From: Undaria pinnatifida
Taxonomy: Eukaryota; Sar; Phaeophyceae; Laminariales; Alariaceae
Reading direction: 5' to 3'
Assembly (NCBI GenBank): GCA_012845835.1
Contig: JABAKD010000027.1
Span: forward strand, 10,996,790 to 11,060,789
DNA: 64,000 nt
Shown: one piece after another, positions 53,640 through 63,825 of the stretch
How positions within the stretch are numbered: the first letter of the stretch is position 1
How the letters are laid out: every line of letters begins with the position of its first letter
The notes under the pieces: model-generated
What the model saw: only the letters and a program-made list of their open reading frames with translations
What the model was told of the DNA's origin: nothing
Database searches by the model: none
Made by a program: the position numbers and the translations under genes

Positions 53640-56280
53640 TTTCCGTTTACCTGACGGTGGCGATGGCGGCAAGACAGAGCTCAGCTTACGCCCGACCGGA
53701 TGGGGTATCGAAGAACGTCGGCGTCAAAAAGAAAATTGATAAACCACGACGGTGGTGGTAGCAAAAAGGTGCCCCTTTGGGCCCAGGGCACGCGGTGGAT
53801 CACCCGTTCCGTTGTTAGCGCCGCTAGCGTTGCGCGACCGAGAGCCGCAACCGAGCGTGGATGAGTGCCTAGCCTCCTCCTGAACTGCGCCCAGGGGGAG
53901 CACCCTGCGTTCACCGCGGGGGTCCCCCTGACCCCGCTGTGGGGGCGGGCGATCAGTCTCTTGCTTCCTGTCACGGAAGAGCCTCAGAAACTGAAACCTA
54001 GGCTCACAGTCGATGGGGGTGGTCGCGTGCTCAATGTAGAGATAGAGGACGGTTCCGCACCCCTAGCTGCACACAATTCCGCCTACCTTTCCGACCCCGA
54101 TTCAACACCCACCGACCGCGTCGCCGGCGGGAACCCGCCCCATCGGTCACCCCTGAATGGAGGGAGACCCGTCACACGCTCGTCTCACCTCGATGCTTGG
54201 GGTACCCTGAGCCACGATCTTAATATCTATGCTTGTCGACCCTTGAGCCACGAGTCGGCCGAAAACCCGGCGCAGGTTTTTCCGAACAAGTCAGAATCGA
54301 GTGCGGACCGCGCGCACCCTATGCTGGATCCACTTTCCCGCCCTTCTCGCTGTCTCTCCGCTTCGATTCCGCCGTTCCCACCTATGCTGCAGTAGTCAAG
54401 CAGGAGACTTGCTCTTCGGCCTCTCCTGTCCCTGCCAAGGGGAACAGGAGGACGAAGGGGAAGGTCGAAGGGGTGGCAACAGAGGACACCGGCTCTGAGG
54501 GTGGCTCGAACTCCAGCACCATCCGCTCAGAGGCTGGGGTGCGATCGGAAGAGGTTCCCCGGAAGGTACCCCTGCCTATTCTCTCCTTCGAGAACGACAT
54601 GGCGGAGGCCCATCAGGTATACGAGGACATGCCGTTCACTATGCGCTCTGTCTTGGAAGGGTCGTCTTTCCAGGAGAAGTGCGGGTTGCTAGGGGTGGCA
54701 CCGCGCGAGTCGGGGCTTTGCGTACAAACCGCCGCAGGGCCTGGGGGCGCTAGAGGCCCCGTGCGCGTAGAATCCCCGTCCGACCTGTCCTTCGCACACC
54801 CCGCAAACGCCCTTTACAACGGCAGGAAAACGATCTCGCGGCCCACGAGGCAAACGTACTTCGCAGAGACGCAGAACTGACCACATCACTCACCCCAAGT
54901 GCTGGGGTGCAGACCCCACCGTCCCCCGCCCCTCATAGAAAGCGCCCTGCCGCGACGTCAAAAGCGGCAGTTCTGACCACGACCTCGCCCGCTCACATGT
55001 ATCGCTCTGGAACGTGTGGCGTAACCGCTTCGCTGTCCTTGATCCTTTCCCCCCGCCGTCCAACCCCTTGAAAGAAGCGACGCCGGCCCCGGCCACCCCG
55101 GGGCAGGGGAAGGTGTCGTGGGCGACGGCAGCTGGACCAGCCCTCGCACTGCTTCAAGGGAACCTAGCACACGCCGGACCTGTCGCCACCACCGTTCCCG
55201 CACCCGCCTCCCGTACGTCCGCCGCCCGCGAGTACACGGAAGCAGACCGGGTGATCGGTCGGGTGAAGCGGGAGCTACACCAGGCCGAGGGGGCAAAGGT
55301 GGTGAACCACACAGCTCTGGAGATGGAGCGTGCAACCATGGGCCGCCGGGCGGAGTCCCAGGCACAGCGCCGGACGGACCTGGCTGCGGTCGGGGGGAAA
55401 GTCGCGGCGAGCAACCGCGCTGTTCGGAATGCCGAGGGTGCCCTGTCGGGCGCCACGGAAACCTACGGCCAAGATCACCACGCGTTCGTCACGAAGAGGG
55501 GTCGCGAAATCAACCTCAACCGCTTTATTCCGCACATGCGCACGGTGCGGGAGGCCGCCCGGGCTACCATGATAGCCGAGAACGCCCGCTTACTCCCCTC
55601 ACGGGACCCTCCTCCGGCGTTCGACCCGGCGAACCCGTGGTGCGGGCGGGCCGCGCCCCTCCCACCGCTCTGCGCACGGAACCAACGATCACGGACGGAA
55701 GAGGGAGGGTGGTTTACGACCTGGCGTACCCCGGCCTCCAGGACGGACATGCGGGACCTGCCGCAGTTCCCTCTCCTGAGGCTGTTGCTGCGGTACTTCA
55801 TCCTGCCGCTCCGTTGCTTCCTCCATCCACTCCGGCATTTCCTCCTGCGGCTCCGTGCTTCTGGCCGCCGCGCCGGTGCTCCCTCTTGCGGCTCCGGTGC
55901 TTCCCCCTTCTTCTCCGGCGCTCCGTCGTGCCCCGGCGCCACAGGCGGCCATCTTTCCACGTTCCTTGCCATGCCGTCTTCATGGCCTTCCAGGCGGCCG
56001 AGTACCAGGCCGCGGGGCAGGGCGGCCCTTCCAGGGGTGGACCGGGGAGCGGCGGATACACTTGCGGGAGCGACTCCCCCTACGGTCCAGGCGGGGGAGA
56101 CGGGCGGCCGTATACTCAGCATCAATCACAGCATCAACAGCAGAAACCATGGCCGGCTAACGTGGGGGACGGCTACTCTGGTGGGTGGGCAGGCGGTAGA
56201 GGCTCCTATCACCGCAGATATGGGACGCGACTCACTATCGCGCAGGGGAAGGGGTAGTCCCGATCACACGTAACGATTTA
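53640..56280 (+). pseudogene. Gag- or ORF1-like coding remnant, frameshifted, GC-rich
   Basis: Coding character moves between all three plus frames. MAARQSSAYARPDG (near 53661) is followed by a T/S/P-rich stretch in the frame of 53865-54395. The frame of 54233-54880 then gives PTYAAVVKQE, a basic KGNRRTKGKVEG segment and an acidic EDTGSEGG segment. The frame of 55014-56273 gives WRNRFAVLDPFPPPSN, a charged helical stretch (EADRVIGRVKRELHQAEGAK onward, likely coiled coil, about residues 75-190) and a P-rich region that switches frame at about 55650 and 55850. N-R-F-A-V-L and P-T-Y-A-A-V are phrases often seen at the start of retroelement Gag or LINE ORF1 proteins. I cannot decide the class. 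It could be the Gag region of the chromovirus downstream or a separate element. Confidence 0.45.
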
Positions 56281-56786
56281 CCTCACCCCGCTAGCCAGCA
56301 TAATGTCCCGCCGTATACTCATAACACGACCCACTAAGTAACCGCAGCACCCCGCCCTGATAGAGGAGACGTAGACAGATAAGTTGAGGAGCTCAGCAGA
56401 TCACCCGATAGACAAGTAATTCGCTCGTTTGCGAGACGAAAAAACTAGCGTACTCACTGCGGTTCCGCCCTGGAATTTCGCTTGAGACCACCACGTTCCT
56501 GACCTTGTTCACCAAACCTCTGCGTTGCACAGGTCGGTCGATTATGCGCGCGTGGCTTGTGACGATACGCATACCGTCGACTGGATGCGAGGTTGGGAGA
56601 AAGTGCTGGAGCGCCATGTCCTCCGTTCCGTGAACGCGCGTCCCTTTAGGCGGAAGCACCATAGTTGTGGACATCTTTGCCCAAGAGGGGAAGCTCCTGG
56701 GCGCCGGGCAGAGCTGGTAGACTGCGTTCGACCACATCCGGCGGGCCGTCTGTCGCGAACTGAGTAAAGCGTCACCAGCAACGGCG
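56281..56786. other. unassigned sequence between coding remnants
   Basis: No recognised content. It could hold untranslated or LTR sequence of the downstream chromovirus, but I find no matching repeat near 63.8 kb. Confidence 0.35.
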
Positions 56787-58480
56787 ATGCAGCTTCATCG
56801 AAATTTTGTGGTACCGGCGGGGATGTTGGTTTCGGCGTTCATGGGGGAGATGAGATTATTAGTGTTAGTGTCAAACGGGCGTTGCGTCAGTGGGGTAGCG
56901 CCGGAAGACGGCACCATACAGTTGGCCACCAACGCAAGCATTGAGAACCAATACGCGGCCCTCAACGTGCAAAGCTTTGCGGTCCGTAACATGCGACCTA
57001 TACTATTTGAAAGTGCGGATGACTTGCTCGAGGATTTGGATGATTTGTGGCTCAACCAGACGACGACGTGCGCGTAGTCTCGACTGAATGGTGGGGGTGG
57101 GGCGCACTTGACGGGCAGTAAGACGTACGCGAAAGCCTTTCGTAGCCAATAGGTTGGAGGGGTCATGGCAGTCGACCAGAAGGAGGCTGACCTTCGAGAG
57201 GAGAAGCTGGAATTCCAGACAACCTACGCGGTCATGGAGGGCTGTCATGGGGTTTGGTAGGAATAATCAAGAACCAGCTATATATGTATATGTTACAAAA
57301 CCGGGAAGACAAAGAAGTTGCCCGCAGAGCCTTTGGTCTCCGTTGCCTCAACTAAGCAGACGACAACCACTTTGCCCGCGAATGCCTCTTCCTGTACCTG
57401 AACCGTTCGGGAATCATACACCCGGAAGTCGGAAAAGGTACGGCCGACAAGGTCGCGACGCTCTGGTACTGGTGGCAACGGCGGTTGTGCCAGTGGCACG
57501 CAAGCCGTCGGGAGGCCCGAGCACGCCAGAACAACTGAGGCTGCGACGGTAAGACGGCTGACGTGCCGGTAACATCGACGCCCGCGTTGATCCGCTCTCC
57601 GTCCGCTTTGTATTTTCCTGACGACGCGCGCACAGGTGGGGGATTGCACAAGGGCAGCGCGTACGGAGACGGAGTGGGGGGCCTCCTAGCGTCTGAGGAT
57701 ATCGGAAAAATACCGACTGGAGCTATGGTGCACAATGTGGTTCCGAGACAAGAGGCGGGATACAATATGCCTGTGATCGGCAGAGCAGCTGGTAGCAATT
57801 TTTCCGTGTTACGTGGAAGTATTACCCCGGTTGGCCGGTCGCGAGCTTCCGTAAAGAAGCACACGATTTGCACTAGCTCTCATGATGCTAGCCGTAGTGT
57901 GGCGTGTAAGCTCGGCCGTCCGAACTGTGCGGACTTGCGGTCTAAGCTACCGGGAGCAACGCGAGTTTGAAGCAACTATAGACCATTGAGTGCGTTGGTA
58001 GGGAGTCATACCAAATATGAGTCACTGTCTGATTCCAACAGGGCCTTAATCGAGCCCGCTTCATCTGACCACTTGAAGTTAGAGTCACCCCCCACGAATA
58101 GTTCCCGGGGCTGTAGAGATAGGGGAGCGACGTCTTTCCTACCTAGCAACGCCCGCGAGTTTTCCCCGCCGCAGCCCAACAGCCACTAACCGGTAGTAAT
58201 AGAGCGGCTAGCACCGCTGCAAGAGTGCAACGATCACGAGCAAGCGCATGAAACCCAGAATGGCAGATGCCGACCACGTTTGAGCACGATCCGACACGAA
58301 AGCCGCCTGCGCGCGGTGATGTATCCACCGCAGCCTCGAACGCAAAGCGCACAGAACGTACAAGTGGTAGTAGTAGTAATATCGCTGAAAAACGGGGCGA
58401 TTTTTCGTGCACGGCGGGCACGCCTGATCACATTCACGCCCTCGACTCCGCCGCTCACGCCCCCGACAACGGTGTCCACC
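56787..58480 (+). pseudogene. putative Gag remnant of the chromovirus
   Basis: Coding-like pieces upstream of the protease include a 96-codon frame (56787-57077) with GMLVSAFMGEMRLLVLVSNG and an acidic end FESADDLLEDLDDLW. A short coiled-coil-like piece from ATG 57165 (MAVDQKEADLREEKLEFQTT) is followed by a 135-codon frame (57563-57970). No CCHC knuckle or major homology region was found, so assignment to Gag rests on position only. Confidence 0.3.
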
Positions 58481-59000
58481 TCGCCGCCTACCTTTCCGGC
58501 CGGCCGTCTATCTGCAACGGGAGAACGCGCGAACTACCTGCCGTGGTTCACACTCGCCGTGGAAGGGGCAGTAACGCTAGATCGGAGGCGACACACGACA
58601 CGAGCGTCTATCTTCGGGGGTTCAAAAGCCATGAAGATTCACGCTTCCACCGGGCCGCTGGACACCGGACGCCCCGCGACCTTCGTCACAATACAGGTAT
58701 GGGAGCGTACGATTTCGTGTGCGGGGGCGTCGATTGACGGGTTATCGAAAACACCCGAACGGAAATTGGGGGCTTTCATAGTATTCCCCTGATCACCACG
58801 GGCAGAGTACGAACAAATTTACAGATGGGGGGCGCGGGGGGCTTAGCGGCCGGTTCCACGCGCGCGCAGCCGGTGTGTCTAGCGGTACACGCCCATGTCG
58901 TGCCGGACGAGGCAATGGCGCATGCAGTTATTCGGGCGTGGCAGCCGGGCGGATTTTCTTGTTCGACACTCCGAAGACATCAACCCTTCCGAAACCGTTG
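58481..59000 (+). pseudogene. retroviral-type aspartic protease, broken
   Basis: The active site D-T-G is at 58661-58669 within STGPLDTGRPATF, in the frame of 58280-58792. DGLSKTPERKLGAFIVFP follows, before TGA at 58790-58792. The chain resumes in another frame as AQPVCLAVHAHVVPDEAMAH (near 58866), which looks like the strand and loop before the C-terminal part of gypsy proteases, then returns to the first frame as RADFLVRHSEDINPSETVVI. The protease cuts the polyprotein. D-T-G is intact, but the reading frame is broken at least twice. Confidence 0.65.
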
Positions 59001-59631
59001 TCATTTTATTCCGCACGAGAAAGTGGGGGAAAACAGAACCCCAGACGTGTTTCTGGCTGGATAACCAACGCGGTTGGTATCGTAGAGCCAGGCTGTGGTC
59101 AGTGGGTGATTGTCCGTTTCTGGAAGACGCGGTGCCGCCTCCCGAATGCAATGTCAATGGTTGCAGTGAATATAACCAGGAAGGGCGGCACAGCGGCGGC
59201 CGAGAGGGTAGTTATTATATTCGGTTTGGGGCTGGGTGGTTGACCAGAGAGGCGATTGTGAGTGCCGGCGAGTTCGAGGTCCCACTCAGACGCGCAGGAA
59301 ACAACGCATATTTACAGCAACCAAAGACGAAATTAGGTGTAGGAGGGGCGACCCCCGTAAAGAGCGACCTGGACAATGCACAGATGACGACGACACCCCC
59401 AGAAATGATTCAAGCGGTAGCGGCAAAGACGACACCAGCTAACCAAACCCGCCCGCCCCCATAGACAGTTTTAGCAAGTCTGGACCCTGACCAGCAAGCA
59501 GCATTTAAGCGATTACGGCAACGGGTACCATTGCACTCGCGTGAAATCAACTTCCACTTTGAAAAAAGCGCTGTGGACGGCCGGTGATATCGACGCTCTA
59601 GGGGACTTGCTGTGAAAATGTTAAAATCGAT
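59001..59631 (+). pseudogene. linker between protease and RT
   Basis: The frame of 58895-59464 continues, with KWGKTEPQTCFWLDNQRGWY and a T/P-rich end, to TAG near 59462. LDPDQQAAFKRLRQRVPLHS (from about 59475), in the same phase, is the usual lead into a gypsy RT, ended by TGA near 59585. A frame change before 59632 joins it to the RT frame. Confidence 0.5.
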
Positions 59632-60231
59632 TTGCACACCACAGAATTGAAGCGGGACACGTCACCGTTCGGCCGGTCCGCATTATACAAACAACAACCG
59701 CACAGACACTCCCAAGTGCTTGAAGCGAATGTTCGAACTAGTATTGATAAGCTTGTTTTAGAAGGAATTTTACGACGGTCTTTTACCAATTGCTCAAGCC
59801 CAATCGTTGTGATTGCGGAGGAAGACGGTCGCATCGTATTAACGTATAACTATAGACGGGTCAACAGGCAATCTGTTTTACACGTGATGCCACTTATTTC
59901 CATCGATGACCCATTGTTCAATCTAGGAGGTGCGCACATCTTCACCACGATGGACCAGGTTAGCGTGTTCTTTCAGTGCTCTATCCACCAAGCCTATATC
60001 CCGTTGACTGCAGTCTGCACGTAATCAGGGCTTCGGGAGAGGACAATCATGCGCATGGGACTCGCGGCGAGCCCCGTCTGGTTCGTGTCGATCATGCTAC
60101 GTGTATGCGAGAGATTAGAAAAAGTGCGATATTTTATTGACAATATGGTGTCTTTTCGAAGAACGGATGTGAACACGTCAGCGACCGACATCATTTTTCC
60201 AACCGACTCACCACATTCAACCTGCAACTAG
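59632..60231 (+). pseudogene. Ty3/gypsy reverse transcriptase, catalytic box FIDN
   Basis: Motifs in one phase: LVLEGILRRSFTNCSSPIVV (fingers) near 59752, GRIVLTYNYRRVN near 59827, and the first catalytic Asp in TTMDQVSVFFQ (59953-59955); then LTAVCT, an in-frame TAA at 60022-60024, and MGLAASPVWF near 60055. The box that should read F/Y-x-D-D is FIDN (Asp 60139-60141, Asn 60142-60144), so the second metal-binding Asp is lost. A stop at 60229-60231 ends this piece. Length is about 200 codons, typical of fingers plus palm. Confidence 0.88.
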
Positions 60232-60273
60232 CACCTACGTAAGCGCATCTAGGAGTCAGAGTGATCACTTGTT

Positions 60274-60960
60274 TTGCGTCACAGAGTGACGCCCGAAAGC
60301 ATCGCGCCGGATTCGGGGAATGTAGAAGCGGTCATGAAGTTGCCGATGCCTACAAACGTTAGCCAGTTACGCTCAGTCTTGGGGGAGCTGAATAGTTACA
60401 AGAAGATCCTAAAAGCAATGGCCGCAGCTAACATATCCCTGAACTCGCTTCTCAAAAAGGGCGTGAAATTTATGTTCACACCCGAGCACACAAAAATAGG
60501 GCAGGCCCTTTTGGAGCAGTTCGCGAGCCCTGAGGGCTTGGAGTTCCCGGATTTTTTCGCCGCCATTGCAGGTGATCGGAAGTTCCAGCTAATCGCAGAT
60601 GCGTCCGTGGATGGGCTAGGAGCTGTTGTGGAGTAAGAGCAGGACGATGGTATGACGCGTCCAATTTCTTTTTTGAATCGTTCCACGCTCTCGATTGAGA
60701 GATTTGGAGCGCCACCGAAGTGGAATGCGCCGCGGTAGTTTGGGCGGTGAAAAAATCACGTCAGTTCTTTCATGGCATACTTTTTGTTGTGGTAAGCGAC
60801 CGCCAACCACCGAAAAATCTTGAGAGCCTAGCATCGAAGTTTAGACGAGTGCAACGGTGGTTTGCTTTCCTGAGCTTTTAAAACCCAAAATTTGGTGTAC
60901 CGACCAGGACGACTGAACGGAAACGCCGGCCTCATGTTCCGGCTGCCGTTGCCTGCCACT
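60274..60960 (+). pseudogene. RT connection and RNase H
   Basis: The same phase as the RT resumes with HRVTPESIAPDSGNVEAVMK, the MPTNVSQLRSVLGELNSYKK block and LIADASVDGLGAVVE (RNase H first Asp at 60598-60600), followed by TAA 60634-60636. RNase H continues as RPISFLNRSTLSIER, then changes frame near 60690 to IWSATEVECAAVVWAVKKSR (catalytic Glu) and VVVSDRQPPKNLESLASKFR (catalytic Asp). A TAA follows, and a change back gives NLVYRPGRLNGNAGLMFRLP, the normal end of gypsy RNase H. The catalytic residues D, E and D are present. Confidence 0.85.
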
Positions 60961-61935
60961 GATGAAGCAACTGATGCAGATCTCCGGCTGACCGACCCAA
61001 CGGACGTTGACGTTTATCTTATAGGCGCCAACAGAGTGCAACCACGGCTGAATAAAAACTGGTGGGCTCAATCTTGGGTTGGCTACAGCAGACGCCCGAG
61101 GAGATGTTGGCGGTGGAGGAGGAAGAGATAACCCGGCGGAGAAACCTACAGATTAACAAGCGACGATGTTATGGCAGGTGGTGCAAAATGACCGAAACCT
61201 CGAACGTAGTCAGAGGGTTAGACATGAGACCCCGATCGTGCACGCGATACGCGACGACAGCCCGCTGCTATACCCAGGGACAAGCTCGGTGGTTAACGGC
61301 CAGCTATAAAATTGAATATGTTGCATATTTGTGCGATGACGGAAGAAGGGAAAACATTATTGGATTCAAGGTTTGCGCAGAAGGTGGCTGTAATATATCA
61401 GGACGGAGGTGGCAGTAGCGAGGCGGGTACGCCAGACGCTTGTTCTACCAACAACGGAGGCGAACCTTCAGACCTGTACGCAGAGCTTAATCGTGACGAA
61501 GATTAGGAGTTCGGATAAATAATGTGCCAGAAAACGGCCGCGGATTGGGCAGCAGCCCAGCTCAAAGATACGACGGCTAATTGTGTGATTGAGTATATCC
61601 TACAGGAAAAAACTAGCAGCGAAATAAATTAGAAAGGTTCAGATCCAAGAGTAGACGTACTGGACGTGAAGCGGTTGGTGTTGCAGGGCAAAATAATGGA
61701 GCTCCACAACGCGGAAAAACTGCTGATCCAACGTCTCTTACGTGCCCCGACCGACCGTTCCGAATGAAATCCAGGACGTTACGAGAGGTTGCTCGGCGTT
61801 GAGCCGGCGACGACGCATGTACCGCTGCTGCTGATGCCGTGGGGGATGGACTGCGCGCAAGAATGTTCATAAACCTGGGAGAGAAGGTGACGCTGGGGTT
61901 GATACGGAGATTTTCTTGATTAATTGGCGTGACTG
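60961..61935 (+). pseudogene. spacer region between RNase H and integrase
   Basis: Starts with TDADLRLTDPTDVDVYLIGA (near 60973), apparently continuous with RNase H. The stretch then has short frames with coding character but no family that I can name (ADLYAELNRDED-like acidic end near 61475; AADWAAAQLKDTTANCVIEY, from about 61540). Stops are frequent. Confidence 0.4.
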
Positions 61936-62592
61936 AAAGTTTTATATTGCTATACCTGCCAGGCCCGCGAAAGCACTAGAAAAACCGTACCTTGGACTCT
62001 GATACCATTGCCTTTACCCAGCAGACCCGGACAGATGGTATCGTCTGACCTTCTGGGACCTTTACCTGCAACGGCCAGAGGAAACGCGTTTGTCTTCCAG
62101 GTAGTAGATCTATTAGTCGCCATGCTGAGTCGTACAGCATTACGGCAAGGGCGAAACGAACACAGACGGTTGCGCTGCGACGTTGGTCAACGATTATATT
62201 CCGAGATGGGTATGCGCCCGCACCTCGTTTTACTCACCGAGGAGCTGAATTCATATCGAAGGTTTGCCGAGGTTTTTGAAGATGTTTAGCTCAGTGAATA
62301 TATATGTATATTGAGCGCGTACCACCCACAGACGAACGGCATGGCAGAGAGACCAAATCGCACCCTGTGTCAAATGCTATCGTTCCTCAACGCGGACGAC
62401 TTAAATAACTGGGATGAGACTCTACTACACGATATTTCCGACCATAACAACAACGTGAGTAAGGGCACGGGATTAGCTCCCAATAAGATTCACATCGGCC
62501 GATACCCGAGGCTGCCAATGACTATAATACTGGAAGGTAGCGGTGCAAAAGGATATCAAAGCGAGGCGCGGGATCAGCTCGATTTCCTCTAA
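61936..62592 (+). pseudogene. gypsy integrase, partly mutated
   Basis: CYTCQARESTRKT (Cys codons 61948-61950 and 61957-61959) is the CxxC half of the HHCC zinc finger. The catalytic core begins LPSRPGQMVSSDLLGPLPAT, with the first Asp at 62047-62049. The region where the second Asp is expected (S-D-R-G-x-E-F in relatives) reads LTEELNSYRRF, so that residue is lost. A TAG at 62287-62289 intervenes, then SAYHPQTNGMAERPNRTLCQ with the catalytic Glu at 62347-62349, and NNWDETLLHDISDHNNN to TAA 62590-62592. The enzyme inserts element DNA into chromosomes. This copy could not. Confidence 0.85.
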
Positions 62593-63477
62593 CTCTTGCG
62601 AGACCGAAACATACAAGCTTACAACTTGGTACAAGAGGAAGATCGATTACTGAAAGCAAAGCGTGAAACTGCCGAAATGAAGAAATTGAGGAAGCCATGA
62701 ACGTTAACACGAAATACGAAGTAGGAGACGGGGCGTGGGTATACGATGATCACAGCACTGTCACGGAAGGCGGGAGACATGTTCTCAAACAGTACGAGGG
62801 TAGCTAGACCCAGAAATCCTTTTCACTGGTTAGCGAACTGGCAAACTGTTGGACAGACCCATAAAAAGTGTTATTTTTGGGTCCCAGGAAAATGGTCGAA
62901 AGGTAGAGAGATGAGACCGAAATAAGTTTAGTTGGAGATGTGAGCAGACGTGCCCGGTCGAAGAAATCAATGCACGGTCGTCGGTGCACAGATGAAAGAG
63001 GTGCTTTAATCTCCACAACGGAGCAACCCCACCGAGATTTTTGCCATGGGCCCTGGGCAAATATATTTTTAACAAGCACTCAGAACTATCCCCACCGTTC
63101 CACCTAACAGCTGAAGATGTGACCACAGAGCTAACCATCTATCGAGTGACGCCGTGCAAAATTGCCCAACACCGGACGACGAGGGGGCTAGGCGAAACGA
63201 TTGCAGTGCAATATCTCACCTAACGGGAGAATCTGAGTAGTACCCTCTCGTGGGAACACGAAGAAGACTTACACCAATATGGTAACCACGCCGTCGGATA
63301 CTGGGCGAAGCGCAAAATACCGTAGGTACCGCGTCCAAGTGGCCCAAAGAGCCATCGCCCGCAAAAAAGGCGAGAGACACGTACTGAATGGATGTGAAAT
63401 TTTGCTGCGATGGCCGAGGAAGAAGAAGAGGAAGACCGGCATTCTTTTCACCTGACATTATCGGCTCGTATATTGAT
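62593..63477 (+). pseudogene. integrase C-terminal module and chromodomain
   Basis: NLVQEEDRLLKAKRETAEMK (near 62626) continues the integrase. After a frame change, KYEVGDGAWVYDDHSTVTEG (near 62713) resembles the basic beta-module after the core. A later phase gives LSPPFHLTAEDV (near 63081), RVTPCKIAQHRTTRGLGETI, VQYLT, a TAA at 63221-63223, then in the same phase LSWEHEEDLHQYGNHAVGYW. I read the pattern H-R-x-x-R-G, V-x-Y-L, S-W-E-x-E-x-D-L and Y-W as a chromodomain, which in chromoviruses guides insertion toward modified histones. One aromatic-cage position is uncertain because of the stop. Confidence 0.7.
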
Positions 63478-63760
63478 TATAACACGACGAACACCGGGCG
63501 GTAGCTGGCAAGGGTGGTAGGGTTTGTGGAAGATGCGGAGAGTAGGATCCTGCCGCACACGATCCAAATGCTGGACCTTGGGAAACAGTACAACGTGCGC
63601 CTGTTCAAGGAAACGCTGACAACGGTCGGAGACCAGCGAGGAGCATGGTGCTGCGCCGTGCACGAGCGGATGAAGAGCGTGAAAGCACTACGCACCATCC
63701 TTGCAGTAGTGGGGAATTGGGCAGGAGGGGGGGTTACCTTGCGGGGAGACACGCCTGCGA
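63478..63760 (+). pseudogene. Pol C-terminal extension, unknown domain
   Basis: Open frame 63514-63795 reads VGFVEDAESRILPHTIQMLD, LGKQYNVRLFKETLTTVGDQ and RGAWCCAVHERMKSVKALRT. It has good protein character, lies after the chromodomain and is presumably the tail of Pol. Chromoviruses usually end soon after the chromodomain, so an extra domain is unusual. I do not recognise it. A purine tract (GGCAGGAGGGGGGG, about 63719-63732) overlaps its end and could be the polypurine tract. Confidence 0.4.
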
Positions 63761-63778
63761 GTCAAACAATATCATTGC

Positions 63779-63825
63779 AACATTTTTTTCCCTAAACGAA
63801 AAATGTTCTACCTCCACGGTAGAAC
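63779..63825 (+). other. two adjacent hairpins downstream of the chromovirus Pol
   Basis: AACATTTTT (63779-63787) pairs with AAAAATGTT (63799-63807), and GTTCTACC (63805-63812) pairs with GGTAGAAC (63818-63825). The stems share three bases (63805-63807), so they compete or stack. A C-run follows. They could be an RNA 3'-end or packaging signal of the element. Function is inferred only from position. Confidence 0.4.

Larger units (their letters stand above)
56787..63760 (+). mobile_element. Ty3/gypsy chromovirus, decayed, no LTRs found
   Basis: Domains occur on the plus strand in the order Gag-like remnant, aspartic protease, RT, RNase H, integrase with CxxC, C-terminal module, chromodomain. 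Protease-RT-RNase H-integrase is the Ty3/gypsy order (copia places integrase before RT), and a chromodomain after integrase defines chromoviruses. More than ten stops and several frame changes are visible, and two catalytic residues are altered. I see no direct repeat flanking it inside the window. The 3' LTR may lie beyond base 64,000, or the element may be truncated. Confidence 0.85.
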
